A DNA stretch of 64,000 nt from Coptis chinensis. Taxonomy: Eukaryota > Streptophyta > Magnoliopsida > Ranunculales > Ranunculaceae. Below the pieces are notes generated by a model. That model saw only the letters and a program-made list of their open reading frames with translations. It did not search any database and was not told where the DNA came from. The first letter of the stretch is position 1. Each line of letters starts with the position of its first letter. This document shows, piece by piece, positions 21,853 through 33,262 of the stretch. The position numbers were made by a program, and so were the translations under genes. Location: contig CM027378.1 in the NCBI GenBank assembly GCA_015680905.1, positions 39,281,001-39,345,000 of the forward strand. The letters are read 5' to 3'.

Positions 21853-23084
21853 GTAATAATAGACAAAAATAAAAAAGGATGAAAATTAGAAAGAGATAGG
21901 GTAAAGAGAATAAACCCCATTCCCTATTTTTCGGGGATTTAAAAAAAAAGGAGTTTACACGGGGAGTTTTAACAGGGAGAGGGAGTTTTACACATAGGGG
22001 AAAAGAGAGAAAGACAAAGATTATTGGGATTGCTTTATGACGATTGTTGTGTGGCGTTTTTTGTTCTCAAGTATATATTCATTCACGTCGCTCGCAAACA
22101 CAACAGAGGTGAGTAGATATTTTCAGGATTTGATAAATTTCACGTTGCTGTAGATTTCACGATGCTATGGAAAATTATTTTTTCTTGTTATTTAAACTGT
22201 CCACATATTGATTTATTATTTGGTTTTGGTACTGTCGACTATTTAGTGTTAACTGTGTCTAAATAAAGGTTATCATCATAATTGAAGAACAGATTTAGTC
22301 TCAAGAAAACTTGACAAGATTTATTGATAAAATGCGAGTAATTAATTGATTAAGGGTTACTGTTATTTACTTGGTCGATCTATATATTATGCGATATTTC
22401 TTGATTTGAATTGATTGTGGATTATTGGTTTATGGGTGATGTCGGGTTTAGAATCGGTTGTTTAACTGTCAGGTTATTGTGTTGTTGGGTGAACTGTGAT
22501 TGTTGAATGTTAATTTGGTTGTTTAATGGTATGGGTGTTGTTGAAGCTCCGAAAGGGGCGTTAATGGCGTCGAAAGATCGATTTTTGACGAGTGATAGAA
22601 TTGAGTTTTGGTTGTGTCAAAAGTTTGGGTTTTTGAGGGGGAGTAAAACTAAATGGTTTTTGTGTGGTGGTGAGTGAGGGTTGTGATGGCTGATTTGGTA
22701 GTGTTTGAGCTGTCGGAGAGATGACTGAGAGAATGATTCAGTGCTCTCGGTCGGTTAGTAGGTGAGAAAGTTTGTTTGAGTTGGGCTTGGGCCTAGTTAT
22801 AAATTGTGGACTTGGCTTTGTTTTTAAGATATAACCTTTTGGGCTTAAGTTTGTTTGAGTTAGGTTTGGGCCGAAATATAAACATGTGAACTTAAGTTTT
22901 GTTTAAGATGGGCTTTGGGTGAGAGTTTGTTTTTGGGCCGAATCTGTGTTTGGTTTGGAATCGGGTTTTCACATAGTTAGGGTCAGATTCAAACTCTTGC
23001 CAAAACATGAAAAAATGAGTTTTTTAAGTATTCTTTCCAAATCATTTGGCCTCGTCACATTCCGAGGTCTGTAGAGGTAGTTAT

Positions 23085-23500
23085 GGTGTCTGGATGTTTG
23101 GTTGACAGAAAACACTACGTCAGAAATCAGTTTCTGCCCACTGTGTTCAAGTCCAGTTTTAATTTAGTTAGAGTTTGAACTAGATTTTTATGAAAACATT
23201 AAAAGGTAATATTTGGAAGTCTGCTTTCTATTCCAATTGGCCTCATCACATTCGTAGGCCTGTGGAATTAATTATAGTGTTTGGAAGTTTGACTGGCAGA
23301 AAATAGTGCGTCAGAAATCAGTTTCTGCGCACTATGTTCGAGCCTAGTTTTCGAATATTTAAAATGAGATTGAGTTTTTTTATAAAACATAAGAACGTAA
23401 GTTCTGTGTATTAGCTTTTCAATGCAGAAAGCTTCGATGCATATGGACACCTGTGGAAAGCGTTGTGTCATTCAGAAGATAGTCTGTCAGAAATCTAGTT
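23085..23500 (+). repeat. Three spaced copies of a GTCAGAAATCAGTTTCTGC unit
   Basis: The unit occurs at about 23119 and 23310, with a partial copy near 23487, each after a TGGTGTCTGGA/TAGTGTTTGGA-type stretch. This suggests local duplication of a ~190-bp segment in the F LTR. Confidence 0.6.
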
Positions 23501-24519
23501 TGTTGAAAATTAGGATTTTTACCAAGTTTGAACAATTTTTTACTCTAAGATAGAATGACATTGGGACTTCGAGTTCTACATAAAAAAGTAAGTATACCTA
23601 TCCTAGTTTCCAAATAATCAAGTGGTGTATCTTTTGGATGGCTATAGGAAATGTTATTGTTTTGGCAAGTTACCTAGATAACCTACCATGTTTTCTTTTT
23701 AGGGGATCTATAGTTAACTTTTCTTATTGTAATGAGATAAATGATTTTACTTAGACATATGAGTGTCTTGAATCTTGATTGCTTAATTTCACATTTGTAA
23801 TATATTCCAAGTACAATTGTTGTATATACACTAAATGTTAGTATAGATTTATGTTATATCACGTGACATGTTACATTAAAGTTTGTGTTTAATATATATA
23901 TAATTCAGGAATAAATGGGAAATGAAGTATGCAACCTTAAAGTTTGAATTCTTATTGTTCTTGGACTTTGACTATGTGGCTGATAAGAACTACGAAGGCT
24001 TGATTCCAATCTTGAAAGATTTGGATATGTAGGCAGCTTTGAGCAAAAGTGCACCCATTATATTTTATATATTAGTTATTAGTTATTGTGATAACTATAT
24101 GTGTACAATGTTAGTACTTAATTGTGTACGTGATTGTACTTGTTTAAAATGTATTCGTGAGACATTTAACTAATGCGTTATTCCTGATTGAACCTTTTGA
24201 TATCTATGATTTATATAATTGATAATAAGGTTAGTTAATTAGTTATTATGTTTGAAATCTTTAGTAATTATTCTATTATTTGAGACGATATTTGTTTTGT
24301 AATGAAAATATTATAATAAATGAGAACTCTTGAGTGTTAAAATCCGGTGTAAAAGTGTCCGGTGAAAATTTAATGTGTCGCCCATATCTTTAGATCTCTC
24401 CACGCCTCTTTGATGAAAAGAAATGAAAGGAAATGTTTATGACTAATGATGTCATGTGAAAAGCCGCCTTAAAGAGGAACTAAGGCATTCGCCTTGCGAG
24501 TGGACTGTATTCCTTGAGT

Positions 24520-24685
24520 ATATGGGAATGTAGGTCTGAATTCCTTGAATGTGGTGGGAATGACCTAAGGTATTCATTAAATGTGTCATGAATGACCTGT
24601 TAGTGTTATGATGGGTATTCATTGAATGTGGCAGGAATGACCCAAGGTATTCATTGAATGTGCCATGAATGACCTGATATTTTGT
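24520..24685 (+). repeat. Short tandem repeats with GGTATTCATTGAATGTG units
   Basis: Four to five imperfect units of about 35 bp with the core ATTC(A/C)TTGAATGTG...GGAATGACC. Part of the F LTR, non-coding. Confidence 0.7.
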
Positions 24686-24944
24686 TATGCCCAAAAGAGG
24701 TTTTGTGTATGTGTATGGAAAGCTCAGAGATGGTTGTGACTCACAAGTTACGAGTTTACAAGATGAAAAATATGTTTCTTGAAGGCGATATCCTTACTTG
24801 GGACATATGTCTTGTAGTGGTACTTGGTGTGAGTGAGGCACACAGATATGTGTGATTTGGCAAATGTGTGAAGTGCAAATCATGGAGTAGGAACTAAAGG
24901 TTGGGCTGTGTCTTTCAATAAATGAGTCAATGAGATAATTAATA

Positions 24945-25395
24945 AGCAAAGTAAAATATTGATTTTACATGTGATAGAGTTATTGCATATGATGTATATG
25001 ATTTCTTATGAGAAATGTTTATGTGGTTTGTGTGAGTTGATACTCACGAGGGATGAATGTACTCCCTGGTTATGACTTTTTCCTCGTTCTCATAAGTAAA
25101 CGAGTTATATTAAATTAAAATATTGATTTTACGTTTGACTGAGTTATTGCATATGAATATTTATGTATTATGATGCACATGATTTCTTACACGAAATATA
25201 TACGTGGGTTGTGTGAGTTGATACTCACGAGGGATGAATGTACTCCCTAGTTGTGATATATTCCCTCGTTCTCATAAGTAGACGAGTGGTTTTTAAGAAA
25301 AATATTGAATTGTCTTTAAGTATGAGTGAGTTGTTGGATATGATTGGTGATATATTATGATATGATGCATATAATTTCTTACGAAAGAATGTGAA
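24945..25395 (+). repeat. Tandem repeat of about 180 bp in the F LTR
   Basis: Two full units and a third partial one; each carries GAGTTGATACTCACGAGGGA (at about 25035 and 25215) and an AAAATATTGATTTTAC-type start at 24955 and 25118, with a diverged start at 25303. Confidence 0.7.
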
Positions 25396-25479
25396 TATGG
25401 TTAGCATGATATGATGGATATGGTGGTGTGATATGAATGTTAGTTAATATTAGTGATATATTATGGTATAATGGATATG

Positions 25480-25484
25480 GTGGT
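25480..25484 (+). repeat. Target-site duplication of element A, left copy
   Basis: GTGGT, identical to 36407-36411. Confidence 0.9.
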
Positions 25485-27101
25485 TGATAAGAGCCCAAAA
25501 CTGTAGTTTAAACCCCCTAACAATAATAGTTTTAGACCAATTATGCGAGTAATAAATAAGAGTTAATGTTGATTATGTGTTTTTATGTATTTAAGGCATT
25601 AGAGTCAATTATGTGCAGAAATATGTCACTTTGGCAAGATAAAAGAGCAAGGGTTGGTTGCTAAGAAGTTCTATGATTAAAGTCTAAGATTCAAGGAGAA
25701 AAAGCCTTTTTAAAGCCCGGTCAAAGCTGAAAAGTCAAAGTCAACGCGGGCAGAGACAGCACACAAAAGTCAGTAGAACTTCTGAAGACCGTATCTTTTG
25801 ACTCAGACCTCAGAATTTGGCCTACCTTATGTCAAAACGACCAACTCGGAAAGAGATTTCCAATGCTCTAAGCCTTGACTCAATCAAAGGAGGAAAAATA
25901 GACGAAAAGTCTATTGAAGAGAAATCCGGTTGAAAAAGGCTCTGTGAACTGAAGAAATTGGGCTTTGGGCTCGATTTTCCGGCCCAAAACATGGCTCCTC
26001 AGCCAATCCACGAAAATGTGGATCTGGTCTCCTCCATTTCAACACACAAGACTGAACTCTTAAGATCAATTAGGTTAGGTAGAAGGTAGTCATTAGAGCA
26101 TACTTCTAGATCTAGTTTTTACAATGAATTAATTAGTTTTCAATTATTATTTTAGATCTAGTTTTTACCTTGCAATAGATTAGTTAGAACAAGTTAATGA
26201 TTAATTGAGAATCATATTTAGTTTTATAAGAAAGTATTAGTTTTTAATTCCGATTTCGTTTATTGATTAAAGTCTTATTTAGTTTTAGTATTGTTAAATT
26301 CATAAATTAGTTGTCTTTATTTCATAATTAGTTAATCATAATCTAGTTAATTGTTAAATTCATTAGAATTAATTTCGATCTTAGTTGTTAATAATTTCAT
26401 AGTTATTAGTTTAGTTTTGAATTATTGACTAGAATCTTTATATTATTAAAGTTAGAATCTTTATATCATGTCTTGTTTGAATTCGATTGGAAATGATAGT
26501 ATGATAAATCAAGGCTAAACCTCCATTAGAGGGGTTTGATGAAGCCTTGATGAAAACTTGATTGTGTAGTATAGGACTAGTTGTAAGAGTCTATTCCACT
26601 CTAGAAGGTAGTTGATTCGCCATGAAAATAGGTTGAACTTCCTCACATGCTAGTCATTATTTGGTAGAGATTGCCATGATTGATTAGGGATTAAAACGAC
26701 CAATTCTTATCATAAGAACGTAAGATTTGGATTACAACAATCTATACTAGTTTATTAAGTTGGATTCAAGGTGGATTCAATCCCCCCTAATTCTTTATCT
26801 AGATTCACACCTTAGTATTTTCGTCATTTCGTTATTAGTATCTTGTTTAGTATTTGAATTGACATCGTAGTCATAGAACTTTGGATAGACTCACTAACTT
26901 TGGATAGACTCGCAGTCATAGAAAACATTAAATGCTAAAGAACTAGGAGTGGAACGAATCTTTTACTCCATCTCTATTTCGATAGGATCGAGAGTAGAAT
27001 AATCTTTGATAAACATAGTCTTCGCTCAGTTTAGTTTTACTTGCGTCGAGTTATTCGTATCTTATTCGTGAGTAAAACTATATTCATTTTAACGTTTATC
27101 A
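25485..27101 (+). repeat. 5' LTR of element A
   Basis: Starts TGATAAGAGCCCAAAACTGT and ends AACGTTTATCA; 1617 bp. TGATAA and TTATCA form the terminal inverted repeat. It differs from the 3' LTR by scattered substitutions, so the insertion is not very recent. A 15-base duplication (ACTTTGGATAGACTC) near 26880-26912 is unique to this copy. Confidence 0.93.
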
Positions 27102-28446
27102 AATGGCGCCGCTGCCATCTTAAACTCTTTCAGGACAAGAATTCAATTGCTTGAATCTAAGGGGCAATCCCCCATTCTCAACCCACCCACCCTTTTAATT
27201 TTTCATTCTTATTTCTTGTATTTTCGGTACTGTTCACTATTTTAGGCATAGGGGCTGCGGATTCATAGAGGAAAACACTGCAGTAAAAGTATTTGTAAAT
27301 TTTGAAACATTCTGAAAATTTACAGGCGTAATCCTTAAGGTGTTAGTGGTTTACTGTAATTTTTTCAGATTTGTCCTAGTTGTTTTACCTAGTGAACTAA
27401 TACGATATTTACATTGCTGCATTTCAGTTTCCAAACCGTAAGTTCTTGAAAAACAGACGAGTAAGGTTACTTAGGCAGTTCCAAAAAATTTAAAATTTTT
27501 ACAGGAGTATATATCCTAAGTCAAGAGTTTGCAGTAAATATTTAACAAGTTTTTTATTTGTTTTGGCCACCTAACTAGTGGATTGTTTTCAGTGTGTTTC
27601 TGCAGTCTTGCAAACACTTAATTTCTAGATCACCAGCTGATAAGGAGGGTTTGTAGAACTCCAATTGGTCTAAAATTTTTACAGGAACACGTAGGATATG
27701 TCTGGAGTCTTTAGTAAACTTTTGGCGATTTTTGGCTCTATTGTGATTGGTTTACCATTCGGTTGCTTGTATTGTGTCCGAAAACTATTTCACAAACTTT
27801 AAAGGGCAGTAGAAGGAATTTCATAGCTCTGATTGATCTAAAATCTTACAGACTACTTGATAGATGTCTTAGCAAACTACTGTAAAAATTTAAATTTTTT
27901 TGGATCACGTTAAACTTAATGGACATTGCCAAAGGCAAGAGCGCGACTTGCGCCCGTGTTAGGCAAATTATGAGTGCCCCCCGTGCTCAACTCATTGGAC
28001 ATCGCCTCAGGCACAACATCGACTTGCGCCCTTCACAGGCAAATTCTGAGCGCGCCTTGTGCTAAAACGCCTAGAACTCGAGTTAGACAAGAGCGCACCC
28101 CGCGCCCTTCCTAGGCAATTTCTAAGCGCACCCCGCGCCCTCTTTTGAACAGCCCGATTTTCACAGGTTAGTACAAACTTCCATTTCTTCAAGTTATTCA
28201 GTGTTTCTAACTTGTTAAATATACTGAGCTCGCGTATACAAGACGCTATTCATAACCGTAGCAAGGAGGCATTCAGGTACTCCTTCTTCCACTCCTCGCC
28301 TCTTCTGTCAGAGGAGTTTTAATTTTAGTATAATCAGGCTTGTTTTTTTTTTTTTTGTAAACACAAAACCACATGCTTTTCTAGAAATTTATAGTTGTAG
28401 TTTTGTTTGTATATTAATTGTCCTAGAATATATTTTTAAAACCAAT
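27102..28446 (+). other. Leader of element A with GC-rich repeats
   Basis: Non-coding, 1.3 kb. The primer site is at 27104-27116. AT-rich sequence with three or four CAGTAAA/TACAGG-containing repeats follows (27290-27900). A block of GC-rich units (GCGCACCCCGCGCCC, GAGCGCGCC and variants) lies at 27938-28145. The final part (28150-28260) matches the leader of A' in reverse at 6045-6130. Confidence 0.65.
27104..27116 (+). promoter_or_regulatory. Primer-binding site of element A
   Basis: TGGCGCCGCTGCC, two bases after the LTR end. Confidence 0.85.
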
Positions 28447-29597
28447 ATGTCATATCAATATGTAGACCAACAATTATGTGGTTATTATGCAAACCCTTCA
28501 TCATGATCATGTTGTTGTAGTCCTTACCATTGGGCTTCTCAATGCCCATCATACCAAGAGTTTGGACCTACTATAGGGTATCATAATAATTATGAGCCTC
28601 AATTTTCAAATTTTCATTGTAACCAATACAATCAAGAGTTTTCTAGTCAACCTAACCTATCACAGTACGAGATCAACCAGAGTCACTCAAACGCCAATAA
28701 CTATGACTATCAAACACCATACCAACCAGAGCCACACCACCAAGCTTCCCCTCCGCTAATAATATTTGACAAAATAATGGCCCAAAACAAAATAATACTT
28801 CAGAACCTAGAACGGGCAAGATTGATGCTAACATCACCTATGCCAGAACCTTCCACCATACCAGAAATCACCCACCCATCTAGCTCGCCACCCTTCCCAG
28901 ACCAAATTTCCCAACAAATAGCCAACAATGGAAAAACATTTAGAGAACAAAATGCCAAAACCCAAACTATGCTTCAGAATCTAGCCTAAATGATTTCCAT
29001 GATCCCCTCACCTAACACAGAACTTTCAACCTTGCCAGAGATCGACACATCAGTAGAACAACATATTCCCATTAACCATTATATTAACTCCACACACTAC
29101 CTGGCTGAGGAAATTTTTGAAGATGACTCTGTAGGACTTGTTCCGGATGACCATGATGCCATTGAGGAAACTTATATTGTTTTAGAGGACAAGAGTGAGG
29201 AAATAGAAATCAACAATTCTAATCTAAGGCATGAACAAGGTAATGTGCAGGAAGTAAAGGAAGTAAATTCTTTATCGCAATGTGAATCTCAATTTAGTTT
29301 GGCAACTGAGGAAATAACAATAGAAGAAATAGATGAAATTCTTAAAGATAAAGCCATGAACCACAACTTTATAGATTCAGCTAAGCTAGATGAAGAATTC
29401 TATGATTTCTTAAGAATGTGTGAGGATCCCACCCCAACCAACCACCTTCCACCTGAGTTATAACTTCCTAAAATCCAACCATCTATCATAACTAAGCCAT
29501 CCATTCCTCCACCATTTTAAAGGAACCTAGAATTTGCACTTTAGCCAATTGCCTCAGAGACCCTCTATAATTTTTTCAACCCTTACAGTGAATAGTG
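28447..29597 (+). pseudogene. CCHC-knuckle/acidic protein frame of element A (unknown function)
   Basis: One frame runs from ATG 28447 (MSYQYVDQQL) with stops at 28504, 28987, 29461, 29518 and 29545. An N-terminal zinc knuckle (CCCSPYHWASQC) has lost its first cysteine to a TGA. A Q/N/P-rich stretch follows, then an acidic half with VGLVPDDHDAIEETYIVLED and FSLATEEITIEEIDEIL, and a C-terminal block KLDEEFYDFLRMCEDP. A second copy of this frame in another element (53207-54270, minus) matches along its whole length, including downstream of the stop at 29461 (KIQPSIITKPSIPPPF). This shows a once-coding accessory frame lying between leader and gag position. I do not recognise a named family. Ogre elements also carry an extra frame before gag, so a parallel is possible. 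Confidence 0.6.
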
Positions 29598-31915
29598 TTT
29601 GCCTAGCACACAATCCCATGAGTACATCATTCCTATAGTTGAGAGCTAAGCTTTGACCGAGTGTAGTGAGAAACCTAGTTTATCTTATTTTTTCTCATCT
29701 GAGCCTCATGAAAGACATCAGGATCCATACTTCATTCCTTTCTCACCTAAAGTATCACTAATTCATCTTTTGGGTCATTCTCACTCTTTTAAACAGCTAC
29801 AATATGATGGCTTGTATATGTTCTTTGATGGGTTGTATAAGTTTTCATTCATTCTTCTACATGTTTGCTTCCAATTATACAACTTCATTCTGTTTGGGGG
29901 TACTTTTAGTATCATGTTTTTATGGCTAAACCCCCAACTCTTTCTACTATTAATTTATAGTTAACCATGCACCATCCATTTTGTACCACCCCAATTTCTT
30001 ACTTGTTTGGAGGTGTGCAGAGTCTAGGGGAATCTGACTTAAAACGACTCCATATTAAGTCTAGGGAATCTGACTTTAAAAGACCCAATTTTTTTTGTAA
30101 AATACCACCTTTCTGGAGTATAGGCCAAACAAACATTTTCAAACTTAAAAAGATTTTTCCAATTTTGTTTGGGGGTGGCGTATTTTGGTATTTTATTTCA
30201 AATCTTTTTGCCACCCTTTGCCTGTCATGTTTACTCCAGTAGAGTTTGTGTTAGTTAGTATGTAACAGTTTAATTGTGCTTCATGTTATCATATCATCTT
30301 TACAATATTTATGATACAGGTACTGCCAATTATTGCCACGTTTCTATAGTAAATTCTTTCCTTATCTATTTACACTTTGAGGACAAAGCGTTCGATTGTT
30401 TGGGGGTGGGATGGAAACATTTGCAAATATTATGCACTTTTAGGATGTAAATTACGCACTTTTCTTTATAAAAAATTAAAAATCATAAATATTGTTTATA
30501 CTAGGCACTTAGTGATAATAGTATTGTCCCTTTCTCCATGATGATATTAGTCTAGAAATCTCACGTAGTACTTAAATTAGGATTTAATTTTTGAAACTTA
30601 GATTAATATATAGGTAATAATCATTGCATCTTTTCATGAACATCTTGCATGAGCATCTTTGATTGTACTTGGCAGTATTTTTCTTAGACCTAGGTTAGAG
30701 TACTTAATACATATCCTGTGAGCAGCTAGCCTAAAAACCTCAGAAGAGTGAAATATCTGAGTGATGACACAAGGGAGAAGTAAATTCCGAGTAGAGAAAT
30801 CACACATCCACTTGCTTGATCACCACACCATATCCTAAGCGAGAATTTAGGCCCTCTTTGGATCGATATAGCCAGAAATTCACACCTATATGAAAGTTAT
30901 TATCCGCTAGTCTCCCCATTAAGCCTTTCATTAGCCTTTTCACAAACCACAAATCCTTTATCTAATAAAACAAAATAAAAAAATAAAATCAACCTACCTA
31001 TCTGGATAAGTATGAGAAATAGGATGAGTGAAGAAAAGAAAAGAGAAAAACCTGTGTAAACAAAAATTAGTTAGTTGCTTCAGAAAAGAAAATAAAATAA
31101 AAATAAAAACTCCAAAAATAGAATAAAAGGAGTCGAAAAGCCAAAATAAAAATGCTAAGGATGGGAACAAAGAGTAGAAGCAAAAGAACAAGATTTTCTC
31201 TAGTTACATAATATGAAGACCCGATTTTCTCAGACTTGTCTTTTTGAATATCCATTTCCTTCCTTCTTTAACCAATACCTACGCCCTGTATCACCTAATA
31301 AAGACATTTAACTCAATTAGGAATAGGTTGGTGAGATAATAAGTGATAGATGTGTTTGATCGACCTCGGCTTCCTTGGATTGTCATTGAGATTGTGAGGA
31401 AACGTGTGCCCACTGCACACTGGAGTTTGCAAACTTGAGTGAAAAAATCAGAATGTTATGTGTTTTGACACATTCCTTGTGAGAACCTACTTAGGCACGC
31501 TACCCAAAAGTTTCAGAAACGGACCAACCATTGCATTTCATATCATAGTTCATTGTATAGTTGTTTATCTTAAGATGATTTGATTATTATGCATGTATTA
31601 GTTTAAGTTTTAGAATGATCATTCTTGTTTAAATACTGGTGAGATGTATAGATTCTAAGATAAAATTAGGGAACAATTACTTTTATTTCTTATTCGTTGT
31701 AGTATAAATGAAGTTTGTGAGTACTTTCTCTAGAAAACTCTCACAAGGCTATAACTCGTCCACTAGGGAATTTCTAGTGGTTTAAGGCCTTATTGCATAT
31801 GGTCAATGCAGTTACACTCAGCAAAACGAGACCAGTTAAAAATACATTTTTTTGCCACTTATTTTAATTTCACATATTTGCTTGAGGACAAACAAAATGC
31901 TGTTTGGGGGTGGTT
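29598..31915 (+). other. Non-coding interior of element A upstream of the internal LTR
   Basis: Contains TTTGGGGGT boxes at about 29895, 30165, 30399 and 31903; two copies of a motif with GGGAATCTGACTT at 30021-30050 and 30059-30087; and 1.45 kb (30470-31915) that duplicates 33400-34790 and 13260-14739. Short open frames here (29653-29964, 29967-30242) have no counterpart in the related elements and look accidental. Confidence 0.6.
31880..31915 (+). promoter_or_regulatory. Polypurine tract next to the internal LTR B'
   Basis: CTTGAGGACAAACAAAATGC then TTTGGGGGTGGTT, directly before the LTR start, as at 34757-34790. Confidence 0.65.
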
Positions 31916-33262
31916 TGGTAAGAGCCCAAAACTATAGTTTAAACCCTTTAATAGTATTTCTATTTAGCTAATTATGTTATTAATAATATAGGTTTATCAC
32001 TAATTACGTGTTTTTGAGTATTTCAGGCTTTGGAGTTGAATAAATGTCAATTCGTTACTAATTATGAGCTAAAAGGTGCTAAAGTGATTGCTAGAGAAGT
32101 TCCTTGAAGAAAGCCCAAGTTTAATGGAGAAAAAACCCTTAAAAATCCCAAGTCAACACTGTTAAGTAAAAGTCAAACCGGATTACAGACCTAAAGAAAA
32201 GTCAACAGAACTTCAAAAGGCTATATCTTTGGACTCAGGCCTCGGAATTAGGCCCATTTTATATCAAAATGACCGGCTCAGAAAGCTCTTCCCAAGGATC
32301 TAGGCCTTGACTCGATCAGAGTAGTATAAGTTAGTGAAAATATATGCTACAGTAATACGACCAGAATTGAAAGTCTTGGATTTAACCAATTGGGTTATGG
32401 ACTTGATTTATGGGTCCATAACCTAGCCTAAAAGCCCATGCACAAAATTGTAACCTAACCCTCTCCTATATAAAGAGGGTTAAGGCTAAAACAAAGTTGG
32501 CTACTCCCAATTTAGTTTAATATAGTTTAGGGTTCTCTCTCTCTCTCTCTCTCTCCTTTTGTAGTTTAGTTTAGGTTAGAATAATTTAGTTTGTAGCCTC
32601 CATTAAATCCTTCAATAAAAACCTTTAGTTTAATATTCAATTCTTGTCTCTTTAATTTAATGTCTTCATCTTATTGTTTTGATATTGTTCATCCAATGAA
32701 GCAATGCTAAAACCTCCATTAGAGGAGGTTAAAGAAGTCATGTGAGGATGATTGCTTGTTAGAATAGTTGTTATTTAGAATGTAATTTCAAGTTCATTAT
32801 TATGAGTGTTTAGAGATAAATTTCATAATGATGAACTAGAGTTTAGAGCCACCATCAAAGAGATTTGTGGTGGAGCTAAACTCTCATGCTAGTGGAACCT
32901 TGATTCGAGAGGACTTGGTATTCACTAGGGATCAATATTCGATTCGATGACTAACTAATAGCCAATCGAATTACATGGTGAAATTTCCCCTATCTAATTA
33001 TTTTTCTCATCATTATAAACATTGTTTTAGCTTCTTAAAATTACTGTTTTCATATTATTATAATTACTCTCATCATTGTTCTTTTTGTTTGATTAGTTGA
33101 ATTCTATTTATGTCTTGATAGTTTATGAGTGGAACGAATCCGTACTCTTTATATATTGCATAATGAATTGAGAGTAGAAATATTGATCTAAGCACTTATT
33201 TATGTGATTGATTATTTGTGTTTATGCATAAATAGTTAGTCTACGGAAATTGGTGATTATCA
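31916..33262 (+). repeat. Family-B LTR (B') inside element A
   Basis: Starts TGGTAAGAGCCC (TG start kept, third base changed) and ends GTGATTATCA; about 1347 bp. A TATA box (CTATATAAAG) is at 32466-32475 and a (CT)n run at 32534-32555. It resembles the solo LTR at 56418-57721 and shares only a core block with the family-A LTRs. No flanking duplication (TGGTT left, AAACA right) and no primer site follow it, so it is not a simple solo-LTR insertion. Confidence 0.75.
32466..32475 (+). promoter_or_regulatory. TATA box in LTR B'
   Basis: CTATATAAAG followed by AGGGTTAAGGC, conserved at the equivalent place in the solo LTR (57186-57175, minus). Confidence 0.65.

Noticed and set aside
21781..21860. 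Possible promoter or origin at the AAT-rich start of F
   Set aside because: A simple microsatellite that varies in length between the two LTR copies; no further signal.
24520..25395. Possible CRISPR-like or centromeric satellite array
   Set aside because: Only 2-5 imperfect units with uneven spacing inside an LTR; fits local tandem duplication, and a CRISPR is not expected in plant nuclear DNA.
28447..28560. Selenocysteine reading of the TGA in the CCHC knuckle
   Set aside because: Land plants lack the selenocysteine insertion machinery, and other in-frame stops (TAA, TAG) show that the frame is simply decayed.
29653..30242. Hydrophobic frames after the CCHC frame of element A
   Set aside because: T-rich composition explains the hydrophobicity; they overlap polypurine boxes and the repeated GGGAATCTGACTT motif and have no partner in arm 1.
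31916..33262. LTR B' as a plain solo LTR inserted in element A
   Set aside because: Flanking five bases differ (TGGTT and AAACA) and a polypurine tract abuts it, unlike the true solo LTR at 56418-57721.
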